A DNA stretch of 64,000 nt from Streptomyces violens. Lineage in GTDB: Bacteria; Actinomycetota; Actinomycetes; Streptomycetales; Streptomycetaceae. The notes below the pieces were generated by a model. The model was given only the letters and a program-made list of their open reading frames with translations, was not told the origin of the DNA and made no database searches. The position numbers and the translations under genes were made by a program. The stretch's first letter is position 1. Each line of letters starts with the position of its first letter. Below are positions 32,874-40,860 of the stretch, piece after piece. The stretch lies in contig NZ_JOBH01000008.1 of NCBI RefSeq assembly GCF_000717745.1, positions 186,001 to 250,000 of the forward strand, written 5' to 3'.

Positions 32874-33857
32874 GTGCTCGATGTGCCGTTCTGGCTGTGG
32901 GCGACGTTCGTCGTCATCGTGGTCGTGTCGCTGGCCGTGGACCTGCTGGCGCACCGGAAGGCGCATGTCATCGGGTTCAAGGAGGCCGCCGCCTGGAGCG
33001 GGGTGTGGGTCGGCCTCGCCATCGTCTTCGGCGGGGTCGTCTTCCTGGTTCTGGGGGTGACACCAGGGGTGGAGTACACCACCGCCTGGTTGCTGGAGAA
33101 GAGTCTGTCGGTCGACAACCTCTTCGTCTTCGCGCTGATCTTCGCCTACTTCAAGGTGCCGCGCGCCTACCAGCACCGCGTGCTGTTCTTCGGCGTCATG
33201 GGCGCGCTCGTGTTCCGGGGCGTCTTCCTGGCCGCCGGAGTGGCCGTGGTCAGCCGGTTCACCGCGGTGCTGTTCGTCTTCGCGGCCATCCTCTTCTACA
33301 GCACCTACAAGATCCTCAAGGAGGAAGAGGACAGCTTCGACCCGGGCAGGAGCATCGCCGTGCGGCTGCTGCGCAAGGTCATGCCGGTCCGGGACGAGTA
33401 CGCCGGGATGAAGTTCTTCGTGAAGGAGGCCGGCAAGCGGGTCGCCACCCCGCTGCTCGCGGTCGTCGCCGCGATCGAGGCGGCCGACCTGGTCTTCGCC
33501 GTGGACAGCGTGCCCGCCGTCCTCGCGGTCAGCGATGACGCCTTCATCGTCTACACCAGCAACGCCTTCGCCATCCTCGGCCTGCGGGCGCTGTACTTCC
33601 TGCTCGCCGGGCTGCTGGACCGGTTCCACTACCTCAGCAAGGGCCTGGCGCTGATCCTCTCCTTCATCGGCGTGAAGCTGATCCTGCAGGCCTCCCACAA
33701 GCTGTTCAGCAGCAGCATCCCGGAGATTCCGTCGCCGATCAGCCTGGGAGTCATCGTCACGGTCCTGGCGGTGTCCGTCGTACTGAGCATTCGGCGTCCC
33801 CGGCCGGCTGAGCGGGAAGGCCCGGCCGACCGGGAAGACCGAGCTGAAGACCGCTGA
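32874..33857 (+). CDS. TerC family integral membrane protein
   Basis: A 327-aa TerC/Alx-type membrane protein with eight or so hydrophobic segments. Family marks are WLLEKSLSVDNLFVFALIFAYFKVP, VLFFGVMGALVFRGVFL, and DLVFAVDSVPAVLAVSDDAFIVYTSNAFAILGLRALYF, with the intramembrane Asp residues. TerC proteins are tied to tellurite resistance and, more generally, to manganese export. The GTG start follows GAGGGG. The C-terminal tail is charged and low complexity. It is not functionally linked to steroid degradation in any obvious way and appears to be a bystander between iclR and the ksh operon. Confidence 0.9.
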   Translation: MLDVPFWLWATFVVIVVVSLAVDLLAHRKAHVIGFKEAAAWSGVWVGLAIVFGGVVFLVLGVTPGVEYTTAWLLEKSLSVDNLFVFALIFAYFKVPRAYQHRVLFFGVMGALVFRGVFLAAGVAVVSRFTAVLFVFAAILFYSTYKILKEEEDSFDPGRSIAVRLLRKVMPVRDEYAGMKFFVKEAGKRVATPLLAVVAAIEAADLVFAVDSVPAVLAVSDDAFIVYTSNAFAILGLRALYFLLAGLLDRFHYLSKGLALILSFIGVKLILQASHKLFSSSIPEIPSPISLGVIVTVLAVSVVLSIRRPRPAEREGPADREDRAEDR

Positions 33858-33912
33858 GCCTTCTCACTTTGTTACCCTCGCAAAATTTCTCCCATGATTT
33901 CGCAAAGTGTCC

Positions 33913-33925
33913 TATTCTGAGGGTA
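33913..33925 (+). promoter_or_regulatory. -10 box of a probable leaderless transcript
   Basis: TATTCT (33913-33918) ends exactly seven bases before the ATG at 33925, so transcription would start at or next to the start codon. No clear -35 box is visible. No spaced Shine-Dalgarno sequence is available for this gene, which supports a leaderless mRNA. Confidence 0.4.
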
Positions 33926-34146
33926 TGCGCAGAGACGAGCGTGCGACGGCATCGCAGGCCGGACATGTCTGCCCCGCCTGCCAGCAACCCGTGCCCGCGG
34001 AAGTCACGCGGCACAAGTCGATGGGAATCTTCGTTCCCACGTGGAAGCCGGGCTCCTGCCGCAATCCGAACTGCCCGACGAACGCGCGAGCAGAGCGAGC
34101 AGAGCACAGCCCGGCGAGCAGTGCAGGTAAGTCGACTCAGGAGTAG
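33925..34146 (+). CDS. Small zinc-ribbon-like protein
   Basis: A 73-aa protein starting MRRDERATASQAGHVCPACQQPVP with a CxxC pair and a second pair in GSCRNPNCPTN (C-x4-C), giving four candidate zinc ligands about 30 residues apart. The tail is Ala/Ser/Glu-rich. It resembles small zinc-binding proteins of actinomycetes of unknown role. The ATG at 33925 sits seven bases after a -10-like TATTCT, pointing to leaderless translation; an earlier in-frame start would lie inside the promoter. Its last ten bases overlap the convergent kshB gene. No functional link to its neighbours is evident. Confidence 0.6.
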   Translation: MRRDERATASQAGHVCPACQQPVPAEVTRHKSMGIFVPTWKPGSCRNPNCPTNARAERAEHSPASSAGKSTQE

Positions 34147-35159
34147 GTGATCCGGACCCGGTCGGTGAGGGGCACGGCCTGGCAGGCCAGTACGTACCCC
34201 TCGGCGAGGTCCTGTTCGTCCAGTACGTCGTTGCGGAGCAGCTTCGCCTCGCCGGACAGGACCCGGCAGGCGCATGCGCCGCAGGAGCCCTCGCGGCAGG
34301 AGTACGGCGCGTCGACGCCCGCCGCGAGCAGTGCGTCCAGCAGCGGGGTGCGGGCGGGCCAGCGGACCGTATGGGTCTCGCCGTCCAGCTCCACCTCCGC
34401 TGTGCCGCCGCCCTCCGCCGCCGGGACGTCCGGCGTTTCCGGCGCCTCGAAGACGTCGGCGCCGAGGGAGAAGAACCGCTCGCGATGGATCCGGCGGCCG
34501 CCCATCGCTTCCTCGGCCGCGTCCATCAGGGGCGCGGGCCCGCAGACGTACGTCTCCCGGTCCGCGTACGGCGCGAGCACGGCTGCCAGCCGGTCCGCGG
34601 CGGGCAGCCCCTGGACCGACTCCAGCCAGTGCAGCACGACGAGCCGGTCGGGGAAGTCCTCGGTCAGCTCCCGCAGCTCGTCGCGGAAGATCACCGAGGA
34701 CTCGTCACGGTTGGCGTACAGCAGCGCGACCCGGCCCGTCCCCCGTACGAGTGCCGACTTGGCGAGGGAGACGACCGGCGTGATGCCGCTGCCGCCGGCG
34801 ACGAGCAGCAGGTCGCGGTCGAGGGAGTCCAGTGTGAAGGTGCCGCCCGGCGGCAGTACCTCCAGCTCGTCCCCGGCTGCCACGTGATCGCAGATCCAGT
34901 GGGAGCCGTACCCGCCCGCCACCCGCTTGACGGTGATCTTCAAGGGCTCGCCGGTCTCCGGTGAGCTGGACAGGGAGTAGCAGCGGGCGGCGGCCGTTCC
35001 GCCGTCCGCGCCCGGCAGCTTCACGGTGAGGAACTGCCCGGCGCGGTAGGCGAACCGCTCGGCGCTCTCCGGCGGCACCCGCAGGACGAGCGACCGCGCT
35101 TCGGCCGTCTCCTCGATCACCTCGAGGACCCGCAGCCGGTACGTACGCGGCTCAGGCAT
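34137..35159 (-). CDS. kshB: 3-ketosteroid 9alpha-hydroxylase reductase
   Basis: A 340-aa three-domain oxidoreductase: FAD domain (about 5-105, with CYSLSSSP), NAD domain (about 110-235, with LLLVAGGSGITPVVSLAKS and YVCGPAPLMDAAEEAM) and a C-terminal plant-type [2Fe-2S] domain (about 250-340, CREGSCGACACRV plus LACQA, the four Cys ligands). It passes electrons from NADH to the KshA Rieske oxygenase. The ATG at 35159 is chosen because it overlaps the stop of the small upstream gene by eight bases; the open frame is longer but without homology. It is the last gene of the kshA-small protein-kshB operon. Confidence 0.92.
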   Translation of the reverse strand: MPEPRTYRLRVLEVIEETAEARSLVLRVPPESAERFAYRAGQFLTVKLPGADGGTAAARCYSLSSSPETGEPLKITVKRVAGGYGSHWICDHVAAGDELEVLPPGGTFTLDSLDRDLLLVAGGSGITPVVSLAKSALVRGTGRVALLYANRDESSVIFRDELRELTEDFPDRLVVLHWLESVQGLPAADRLAAVLAPYADRETYVCGPAPLMDAAEEAMGGRRIHRERFFSLGADVFEAPETPDVPAAEGGGTAEVELDGETHTVRWPARTPLLDALLAAGVDAPYSCREGSCGACACRVLSGEAKLLRNDVLDEQDLAEGYVLACQAVPLTDRVRITYS

Positions 35160-35394
35160 CGGCGGCCTCCAGCGTGGTGACGCGCAGGGTCCCCTCGGCC
35201 GTGGCCCGGTCGATGCTGCCGCGCAGCGCCGTGCAGGTCCGGATCCGGGCGGCGGTCTCCCCCGCGGCCACCAGGGCGCCGAACTCCGGGCAGACGGCCG
35301 CCGCTTCGGCCGTCCACTGCACGGAGGTGTGGGCGGGGCTGAACTTCTCGCACAGGACCTGATTGCCGCAGGCCGCGCACTCCACCGGCTGCAT
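35152..35394 (-). CDS. Small CxxC protein between kshA and kshB
   Basis: An 80-aa protein, MQPVECAACGNQVLCEKFSP then VCPEFG and RTCTALRG: a CxxC pair, and three more cysteines spaced along the chain. The CxxC...C...C pattern could bind zinc or an iron-sulfur cluster, but it does not match a standard ferredoxin. Its ATG lies one base after the kshA stop and its stop overlaps the kshB start by eight bases, so it is made together with the hydroxylase components. A role in electron transfer or assembly of KshAB is therefore attractive but unproven. I do not recognise the family with confidence. Confidence 0.7.
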   Translation of the reverse strand: MQPVECAACGNQVLCEKFSPAHTSVQWTAEAAAVCPEFGALVAAGETAARIRTCTALRGSIDRATAEGTLRVTTLEAADA

Positions 35395-35395
35395 G

Positions 35396-36544
35396 TCAGG
35401 CCCCGGCTCCCGTCCCCGCCGCCCGGCGGGCCAGGTTCGCGTCGACCTCGGCGCGCCATGCCTTGTTGGCCCGCTCGGTGTCGATCTCGAACTCGAACCG
35501 CCGCGTCATCTCCTCCGGCACCTCGGCCGCGTCCCGGTAGAACTGCTCGTACCAGCGGCGCAGTTGGTAGACCGGGCCGTCCTCCTCGGTCAGCAGCGGA
35601 TTGTCGATCCGGGTCTTGTGCCGCCAGATCTCGACGTCCTGCTCGAAGCCGGCCGCGAGGCCGCGGGAGGTGAGCTGCGCGGTCTCGGCGGCCTCCGCGT
35701 CGGTCATGCCGGGCAGCTTCTTCACGATCGCGCCGTACTGCAGCAGGAAGCTGTTCTCGTCGATCGGGTAATGGCAGTTGATCAGCACCATCTCCATGTC
35801 GAGACCCTCAGCGCCGGCCACCGGCGACCAGAGGTGGTCGATCATGTAGGACGGGCCGTAGTACGAGGCGTCGGAGCGCAGCGGGGCGCTGAGGGTGCCC
35901 AGGTCCACGTCCTCGCGCGGGGTGCTCTCCATGTACTGGGTGGCGATGTGCCCTTCGAAGACGTTCTTGAAGTACGTCGGGAAGGAGTAGTGGACGTAGT
36001 AGAAGTGCGCCATGTCGACGATGTTGTCGACGATCTCCCGGCAGTTGGCGCCCTCCACCCGGAGGGTGTGCCAGGTCCAGTCGCTCCACTCGTCGCTGAA
36101 CACGCCCTCGATACGCGGGATGGTCACGTCCGGGGGCGGCGGGTTGCCCTCGGGGTCGTGCCAGACGAAGAGCTGGCGGTTCTCCTCCAGCGTGGTCCAT
36201 GCGCGGGTGCGGGCGCGCGGGGGGACGCGGCGGGCGTACGGGACGTCCGCGCACCGGCCGTTGCCGGACCAGCGCCAGTCGTGGAACGGGCACGCGAGGG
36301 TGTCGCCCTTGACGGAGCCGTGCGCGAGATTGCCGCCCATGTGCGGGCAGTAGGCGTTCAGTACGTGCAGTACGCCGTCGTGCTCCCCCTGGAAGACCAC
36401 CAGCTTGGTGCCGAACGCCTCGACCTCGTGCGGCTTCCCGTCCTTGAAGCTGTCGGCGAGGCCGAGGCAGTGCCAGCCGCGGGCGAAGCGGGCGGGCGGC
36501 CGGCCCGCGTCGATGACGCGGACCTGGTCATGGAGAGCACTCAT
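35396..36544 (-). CDS. kshA: 3-ketosteroid 9alpha-hydroxylase, Rieske oxygenase
   Basis: A 382-aa Rieske non-haem iron oxygenase. The Rieske ligands are in YCPHMGGNLAHG and CPFHDWRW (C-x-H ... C-x2-H, about 66-90); the mononuclear iron site is in NIVDMAHFYYVHY (about 175-187), with the Asp ligand in the C-terminal DVEIWRHK region. It hydroxylates C9 of 3-ketosteroids; with KstD this opens ring B. ATG at 36544 is supported by GGAGGAGGA nine bases upstream and is preferred over an in-frame start eight codons earlier. It heads the three-gene ksh operon, about 75 bases downstream of an IclR-type operator. Confidence 0.94.
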   Translation of the reverse strand: MSALHDQVRVIDAGRPPARFARGWHCLGLADSFKDGKPHEVEAFGTKLVVFQGEHDGVLHVLNAYCPHMGGNLAHGSVKGDTLACPFHDWRWSGNGRCADVPYARRVPPRARTRAWTTLEENRQLFVWHDPEGNPPPPDVTIPRIEGVFSDEWSDWTWHTLRVEGANCREIVDNIVDMAHFYYVHYSFPTYFKNVFEGHIATQYMESTPREDVDLGTLSAPLRSDASYYGPSYMIDHLWSPVAGAEGLDMEMVLINCHYPIDENSFLLQYGAIVKKLPGMTDAEAAETAQLTSRGLAAGFEQDVEIWRHKTRIDNPLLTEEDGPVYQLRRWYEQFYRDAAEVPEEMTRRFEFEIDTERANKAWRAEVDANLARRAAGTGAGA

Positions 36545-36619
36545 CTTGTCTCGTCCTCCTCCGGGCAAGGGGCTGTCCGGGGAGGCTAGGGCGGGCCCGG
36601 ACCGCGGTGGGAGACGGAA

Positions 36620-36636
36620 TTCCCGGTGAGCGGGAA
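36620..36636 (-). promoter_or_regulatory. IclR-type operator upstream of kshA
   Basis: TTCCCGGTGAGCGGGAA differs at one base from the core of the perfect palindrome at 31816-31832 (TTCCCGCTGAGCGGGAA). It lies 76 bases upstream of the kshA ATG. The reuse of a 17-base word at two steroid operons is strong support for a shared regulator. Confidence 0.7.
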
Positions 36637-36682
36637 AGCGCCCCGGGCCGGGCGAGGCGGTCGCGCGCAGGCCATCGCCGGG

Positions 36683-37597
36683 TCACCGCGCCCCGTACAC
36701 CGGCTGCGGCGGCTCGGCGGCCGCGAGCAGTTTCCGCGCGGCCTCGCCCGCCTCGGCCGGGGTCCACCGGGCGCCCCTGTCGGCGGTGGGGCCGGGGCGC
36801 CAGCCCTCCATGACGGTGATCCGCCCGCCCTCCGCCTCGAAGACCCGGCCGCTCACCCCGTCGGAGGCGGCGGAGGCCAGCCAGACGACGAGCGGGGAGA
36901 CGTTCTCGGGGGCCATCGCGTCGAACGCGCCGTCGCCCGGCGCCGCCATCGTCCCGGCGAAGGTCTCCTCGGTCATCCGCGTACGCGCTGCCGGGGCGAT
37001 CGCGTTGACCTGGACCCCGTATCGGGCCAGTTCAGCAGCAGCGACGAGGGTGAGGCCGACGATGCCCGCCTTGGCGGCGGAGTAATTGCCCTGGCCGACA
37101 CTGCCGAGCAGCCCCGCGCCCGAGCTGGTGTTGATCACCCGGGCCTCGGGCGTCCGGCCGGCCTTCGCCTCCGCGCGCCAGTGCGCCGCGGCGTGCTTCA
37201 GCAGCAGGAAGTGGCCCTTGAGGTGGACGCGCAGTACGTCGTCCCAGTCGTCCTCGTCGAGGTTGACGAGCATCCGGTCGCGGAGGAAGCCCGCGTTGTT
37301 GACCAGGACGTCCAGCCGGCCGTACGTGCCGAGCGCGGTGCTGATCAGCGAGGCCGCGCCGGCCGCCGTGGCGATGTCGCCGCCGTGCGCGACCGCCTCG
37401 CCGCCGGCGGCCCGGATCTCCTCGACGACCTGCTGGGCGGGCCCGGCGGCGGCCGCACCGCTGCCGTCCAGGCCTACGCCGAGGTCGTTGACGACGACCT
37501 TGGCACCCTCGGCGGCGAGGGCGAGGGCGTGCGCGCGGCCCAGCCCACGGCCCGCTCCGGTGACGACGGCGACCCGTTCACTGCACAGACCAGTCAT
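36683..37597 (-). CDS. SDR of the KstR2 regulon type (Rv3548c-like)
   Basis: A 304-aa SDR of the peroxisomal multifunctional-enzyme/HSD17B4-like type: VAVVTGAGRGLGRAHALALAAEGAKVVVNDLGV, LVNNAGFLRDRML, INTSSGAGLLGSVGQGNYSAAKAG. Length and position equal those of M. tuberculosis Rv3548c, which belongs to the HIP-degradation (KstR2) regulon. It is the second gene after another SDR, with an ATGA overlap, and both diverge from echA20-ipdABC exactly as in mycobacteria. It is expected to oxidise a hydroxyl on a HIP-derived CoA ester; the precise step is not known to me. Confidence 0.83.
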   Translation of the reverse strand: MTGLCSERVAVVTGAGRGLGRAHALALAAEGAKVVVNDLGVGLDGSGAAAAGPAQQVVEEIRAAGGEAVAHGGDIATAAGAASLISTALGTYGRLDVLVNNAGFLRDRMLVNLDEDDWDDVLRVHLKGHFLLLKHAAAHWRAEAKAGRTPEARVINTSSGAGLLGSVGQGNYSAAKAGIVGLTLVAAAELARYGVQVNAIAPAARTRMTEETFAGTMAAPGDGAFDAMAPENVSPLVVWLASAASDGVSGRVFEAEGGRITVMEGWRPGPTADRGARWTPAEAGEAARKLLAAAEPPQPVYGAR

Positions 37598-38391
37598 GGC
37601 GTGTCATTCCCTTCGGTGTGGTTGACGGTGGCGGCGTCGAGGAACGCCGGGCGCTCCCCTCCCCCGTGTACGAGCAGCGAGGCGCCGCTGATGTACGTGG
37701 CGCGGCCGGAGGCGAGGAAGACGCAGGCGTCGCCGATATCGGTGGGCTCGGCGAGCCTGCCCAGCGGTACCGTGCGGCCCACCGCGGCGACGCCCGCCTC
37801 GTCCCCGTAGTGCAGATGGGACAGTTCGGTGCGGACCATGCCGAGGGTCACGGTGTTGACGCGTACCGTCGGGGCCCATTCCACGGCCATCGAGCGGGCC
37901 AGGTTGTCCAGGCCCGCCTTGGCCGCTCCATAGGCCGCGGTGCCCGGTGACGGGCGGGTGCCGCTGACGCTGCCGATCATGGTGATCGAGCCGCCCGTGG
38001 GCCCCTCGCGCAGCAGGTCGTACGCGGCGAGCGAGGCGTTCAGCGGGGCGAGCAGGTTGAGTTCGACGACCCGGGCCGCGTGCCGGCTGCCGCCGTCGGC
38101 GAGCATGCGGTACGGAGTGCCGCCCGCGTTGTTGACGAGCGTGTCCAGCCGCCCGTACTCGCTCCGTACCGTGGTGAAGAACGCGCCGACCGCGTCCGGG
38201 GCGCGGAGATCCACGGGGTGGAAACGGGCGGTGCGTCCCGCCGCCTCGACGGGCTGGTCAGGGGGCCGTCGTGCGCAGGTCACCACCTCGGCCCCGGCTT
38301 CCAGCAGGGCGCGCGCGATGCCCGCGCCGACGCCCCGCGTGCCGCCCGTGACGACGGCGACGTATCCCGACAGATCGATGATCGCTGGCAT
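37594..38391 (-). CDS. SDR of the KstR2 regulon type (Rv3549c-like)
   Basis: A 265-aa SDR with VAVVTGGTRGVGAGIARALLEAGA, LVNNAGGTPYRML, IGSVSGTRPSPGTAAYGAAKAG and ISGASLLVHGGGE. Gene order with the 304-aa SDR downstream and echA20 divergent corresponds to Rv3549c. The ATG is preceded by GGGAGGT. A KstR2-type operator lies 55 bases upstream of its start, in the shared promoter region. It probably catalyses an alcohol/ketone conversion during C/D-ring degradation; the substrate is inferred from context only. Confidence 0.83.
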   Translation of the reverse strand: MPAIIDLSGYVAVVTGGTRGVGAGIARALLEAGAEVVTCARRPPDQPVEAAGRTARFHPVDLRAPDAVGAFFTTVRSEYGRLDTLVNNAGGTPYRMLADGGSRHAARVVELNLLAPLNASLAAYDLLREGPTGGSITMIGSVSGTRPSPGTAAYGAAKAGLDNLARSMAVEWAPTVRVNTVTLGMVRTELSHLHYGDEAGVAAVGRTVPLGRLAEPTDIGDACVFLASGRATYISGASLLVHGGGERPAFLDAATVNHTEGNDTP

Positions 38392-38442
38392 TGAGCACCT
38401 CCCGCGGCGCGCCGTCCGCTGCTACCTTGCCTGCAACACGCG

Positions 38443-38461
38443 CCTAACAAACGTTTGGTGG
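38443..38461. promoter_or_regulatory. KstR2-type operator at the Rv3549c-like SDR/echA20 promoter
   Basis: AACAAACGTTTGGT (38446-38459) fits the spacing of the KstR2 motif AnCAAGnnCTTGnT with A/T in place of the inner G/C. Its flank CCTA is the same as at the second site (52031). It lies 20 bases before echA20. Confidence 0.65.
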
Positions 38462-38480
38462 AAAGGTAGCTGATCTGCTC

Positions 38481-39236
38481 ATGGGTGTCTCCACCTCCGT
38501 GCCCGAAGAGGGCGTCGCGGTCGTCACCGTGGACTTCCCACCGGTGAACGCCCTGCCGGTGAACGGCTGGTACGAGCTGGCCGCCGCACTCCGCGCCGCC
38601 GGCGCCGATCCGAAGGTGCGCTGCGTCGTCCTCGCCGCCGCCGGCCGCGGCTTCAACGCCGGCGTGGACATCAAGGAGATGCAACGCACCCCCGGCCACG
38701 ACGCGCTCATCGGCGCCAACCGCGGCTGCTTCGAGGCGTTCGCCGCCGTGTACGACTGCGAAGTCCCGGTGATCGCCGTGGTGCAGGGCTTCTGCCTGGG
38801 CGGCGGCATCGGGCTGGTCGGCAACGCGGACGCGATCGTGGCGAGCGAGGACGCGACCTTCGGCCTGCCCGAGCTGGACCGGGGCGCGCTGGGCGCGGCC
38901 ACCCATCTCGCCCGGCTGGTCCCGCAGCACCTGATGCGGACGCTGTACTACACCTCACGCACCGTCACGGCCGAGGAACTGCGGCAGCACGGCTCCGTGT
39001 GGCGGATCGTCCCGCGCGAGCAACTGATGGACACAGCAAGGGAGTTGGCTGGCGAGATCGCCGCCAAGGACGGCACCCTGCTGCGCCTCGCCAAGGCCGC
39101 GATCAACGGCATCGACCCGGTCGACGTACGCCGCAGCTACCGCTTCGAGCAGGGCTTCACCTTCGAGGCCAACCTCAGCGGCCTCGCCGACCGCGTACGC
39201 GACACCTTCGGCACCAAAGAGGAGCGGCAGTCATGA
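38481..39236 (+). CDS. echA20: Enoyl-CoA hydratase-like ring-opening hydrolase
   Basis: A 251-aa crotonase-fold enzyme corresponding to EchA20, which hydrolytically opens the last ring of the HIP fragment in C/D-ring degradation. Crotonase features are GRGFNAGVDIKEM (oxyanion loop), VVQGFCLGGGIGLVGNADAIVASEDATFGLPELDRGALGAATHL and the C-terminal FEQGFTFEAN. The ATG starts 45 bases after the KstR2-type site. Its stop overlaps the ipdA start (ATGA), and ipdB and ipdC follow in the same way, reproducing the M. tuberculosis echA20-ipdA-ipdB-ipdC order. Confidence 0.9.
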   Translation: MGVSTSVPEEGVAVVTVDFPPVNALPVNGWYELAAALRAAGADPKVRCVVLAAAGRGFNAGVDIKEMQRTPGHDALIGANRGCFEAFAAVYDCEVPVIAVVQGFCLGGGIGLVGNADAIVASEDATFGLPELDRGALGAATHLARLVPQHLMRTLYYTSRTVTAEELRQHGSVWRIVPREQLMDTARELAGEIAAKDGTLLRLAKAAINGIDPVDVRRSYRFEQGFTFEANLSGLADRVRDTFGTKEERQS

Positions 39237-40099
39237 CCAGGGACAAGACCATGCCGGCCGACGCGGTCGTCGCCCGGCTGACCAGCGGCATGACGCTCGG
39301 CATCGGCGGCTGGGGTTCGCGCCGCAAGCCGATGGCCCTGGTGCGGGCCCTGCTCCGCTCGGACCTCACCGACTTCACCGTGGTGTCGTACGGCGGCCCG
39401 GACGTCGGGCTGCTCGCCGCCGCCGGGAAGATCCGCCGGCTCGTCACCGCCTTCGGCACGCTGGACTCCGTACCGCTGGAGCCGCACTTCTGCGCGGCCC
39501 GGCAGCGCGGCGACTTCGAACTGACCGAGCTGGACGAGGCGATGGTCATGTGGGGGCTGACCGCCGCCGCGCACCGGCTGCCCTTCATGCCGATCCGGGC
39601 GGGCCTCGGCTCGGACGTGATGACCGTCAACCCCGGGCTGCGCACGGTGACTTCGCCGTACGAGGACGGGGAGGAGCTGGTGGCCGTGCCGGCCCTGCGG
39701 CTGGACGCCGCGCTCGTCCACCTCAACCGGGTCGACGCCCAGGGCAACGGCCAGTACCTCGGCCCCGATCCCTACTTCGACGATCTGTTCTGCCAGGCCG
39801 CCGACGCCGCGTACGTCTCCTGCGAGCGCGTGGTGGACACGGCCGAGCTGCTCAAGGACCAGGGGCCGCAGTCGCTGCTGGTCAAGCGGGCATTTGTGAC
39901 CGGCGTCGTCGAATCGCCGAACGGCGCGCACTTCACCTCCTGCGCGCCCGACTACGACCGCGACGAGGCGTTCCAGCGGGCTTACGTCCGGGCCGCCAAG
40001 GACCCGGAGGCGTGGCCCGCCTTCGCGGAGCGGTTCCTGTCCGGCGACGAGCACAGCTACCAGACCGCGGTCGCGGCGTTCCACGAGGAGTCGGCATGA
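39233..40099 (+). CDS. ipdA: COCHEA-CoA hydrolase, alpha subunit
   Basis: A 288-aa protein of the CoA-transferase type I fold. In steroid degraders IpdAB is a ring-cleaving hydrolase acting on the CoA ester left after EchA20. Features include the N-terminal GMTLGIGGWGSRRKPMALVRALLR and the central FMPIRAGLGSDVM and HLNRVDAQGNGQYLGPDPYFDDLFCQAAD. It starts on an ATGA overlap with echA20 and ends on an ATGA overlap with ipdB, so subunits are made stoichiometrically. Generic CoA-transferase alpha annotation would also fit, but gene order strongly favours IpdA. Confidence 0.92.
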   Translation: MTRDKTMPADAVVARLTSGMTLGIGGWGSRRKPMALVRALLRSDLTDFTVVSYGGPDVGLLAAAGKIRRLVTAFGTLDSVPLEPHFCAARQRGDFELTELDEAMVMWGLTAAAHRLPFMPIRAGLGSDVMTVNPGLRTVTSPYEDGEELVAVPALRLDAALVHLNRVDAQGNGQYLGPDPYFDDLFCQAADAAYVSCERVVDTAELLKDQGPQSLLVKRAFVTGVVESPNGAHFTSCAPDYDRDEAFQRAYVRAAKDPEAWPAFAERFLSGDEHSYQTAVAAFHEESA

Positions 40100-40860
40100 A
40101 CACGATCACGGCGACCCGGGCCGAGTACTCCGTGGTGGCCTGCGCGGAAGCCTGGCGCGACGCGGGCGAGATCCTGGCCAGCCCGATGGGCACGGTCCCC
40201 TCGATCGGCGCCCGGCTGGCGAAGCTCACCTTCTCCCCCGACCTGCTGCTCACGGACGGCGAGGCGCTGCTGATGGGGGACGTGCCGGCGCTCGGGGCCC
40301 CGTCCGGGGTGACCGAGGGCTGGCTGCCGTACCGTCAGCATCTGGCACTCGTCGCGAGCGGGCGGCGGCACGTCATGATGGGCGCGAGCCAGCTCGACCG
40401 CTACGGCAACCAGAACATCTCCTGCATCGGCGACTGGGACCGGCCGAAGCGGCAGCTACTGGGCGTCCGCGGCGCGCCGGTCAACACCCTGAACAATCCG
40501 ACCAGTTACTGGGTGCCGCGGCATTCCACGCGGGTGTTCGTCGAGAAGGTCGACATGGTCTCCGGTGTCGGATACGACCGCGCCGCCGCGGCCGGTCCCT
40601 CCGCGACCCGGTACCACCGCATCCCGGAAGTCATCAGCGACCTCGGCGTCTTCGACTTCGAGACCCCGGACCGCACGATGCGCCTGCGCTCGCTGCACCC
40701 CGGCGTCACGGTCGGGCAGGTACAGGAAGCCACCGGCTTCGCACTGACGATCCCCGACGACGTGCCGTACACCCGCGCGCCCACCGCCGAGGAGCTGCGG
40801 CTGATCCGGGACGTGATCGACCCGAAGGGACTGCGCGAGCGCGAGGTGCCCTCGGCGTGA
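40096..40860 (+). CDS. ipdB: COCHEA-CoA hydrolase, beta subunit
   Basis: A 254-aa CoA-transferase-fold partner of IpdA. Readable blocks are MGTVPSIGARLAKLTFSPDLLLTDGEALLMGDVP, HVMMGASQLDRYGNQNISCIGDW and ISDLGVFDF, with the terminal SLHPGVTVGQVQEATGF common to CoA-transferase beta subunits. The canonical catalytic Glu of true CoA-transferases is not evident, as expected for a hydrolase. Overlaps with ipdA (ATGA) and ipdC (GTGA) place it in one translational unit. Confidence 0.92.
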   Translation: MNTITATRAEYSVVACAEAWRDAGEILASPMGTVPSIGARLAKLTFSPDLLLTDGEALLMGDVPALGAPSGVTEGWLPYRQHLALVASGRRHVMMGASQLDRYGNQNISCIGDWDRPKRQLLGVRGAPVNTLNNPTSYWVPRHSTRVFVEKVDMVSGVGYDRAAAAGPSATRYHRIPEVISDLGVFDFETPDRTMRLRSLHPGVTVGQVQEATGFALTIPDDVPYTRAPTAEELRLIRDVIDPKGLREREVPSA

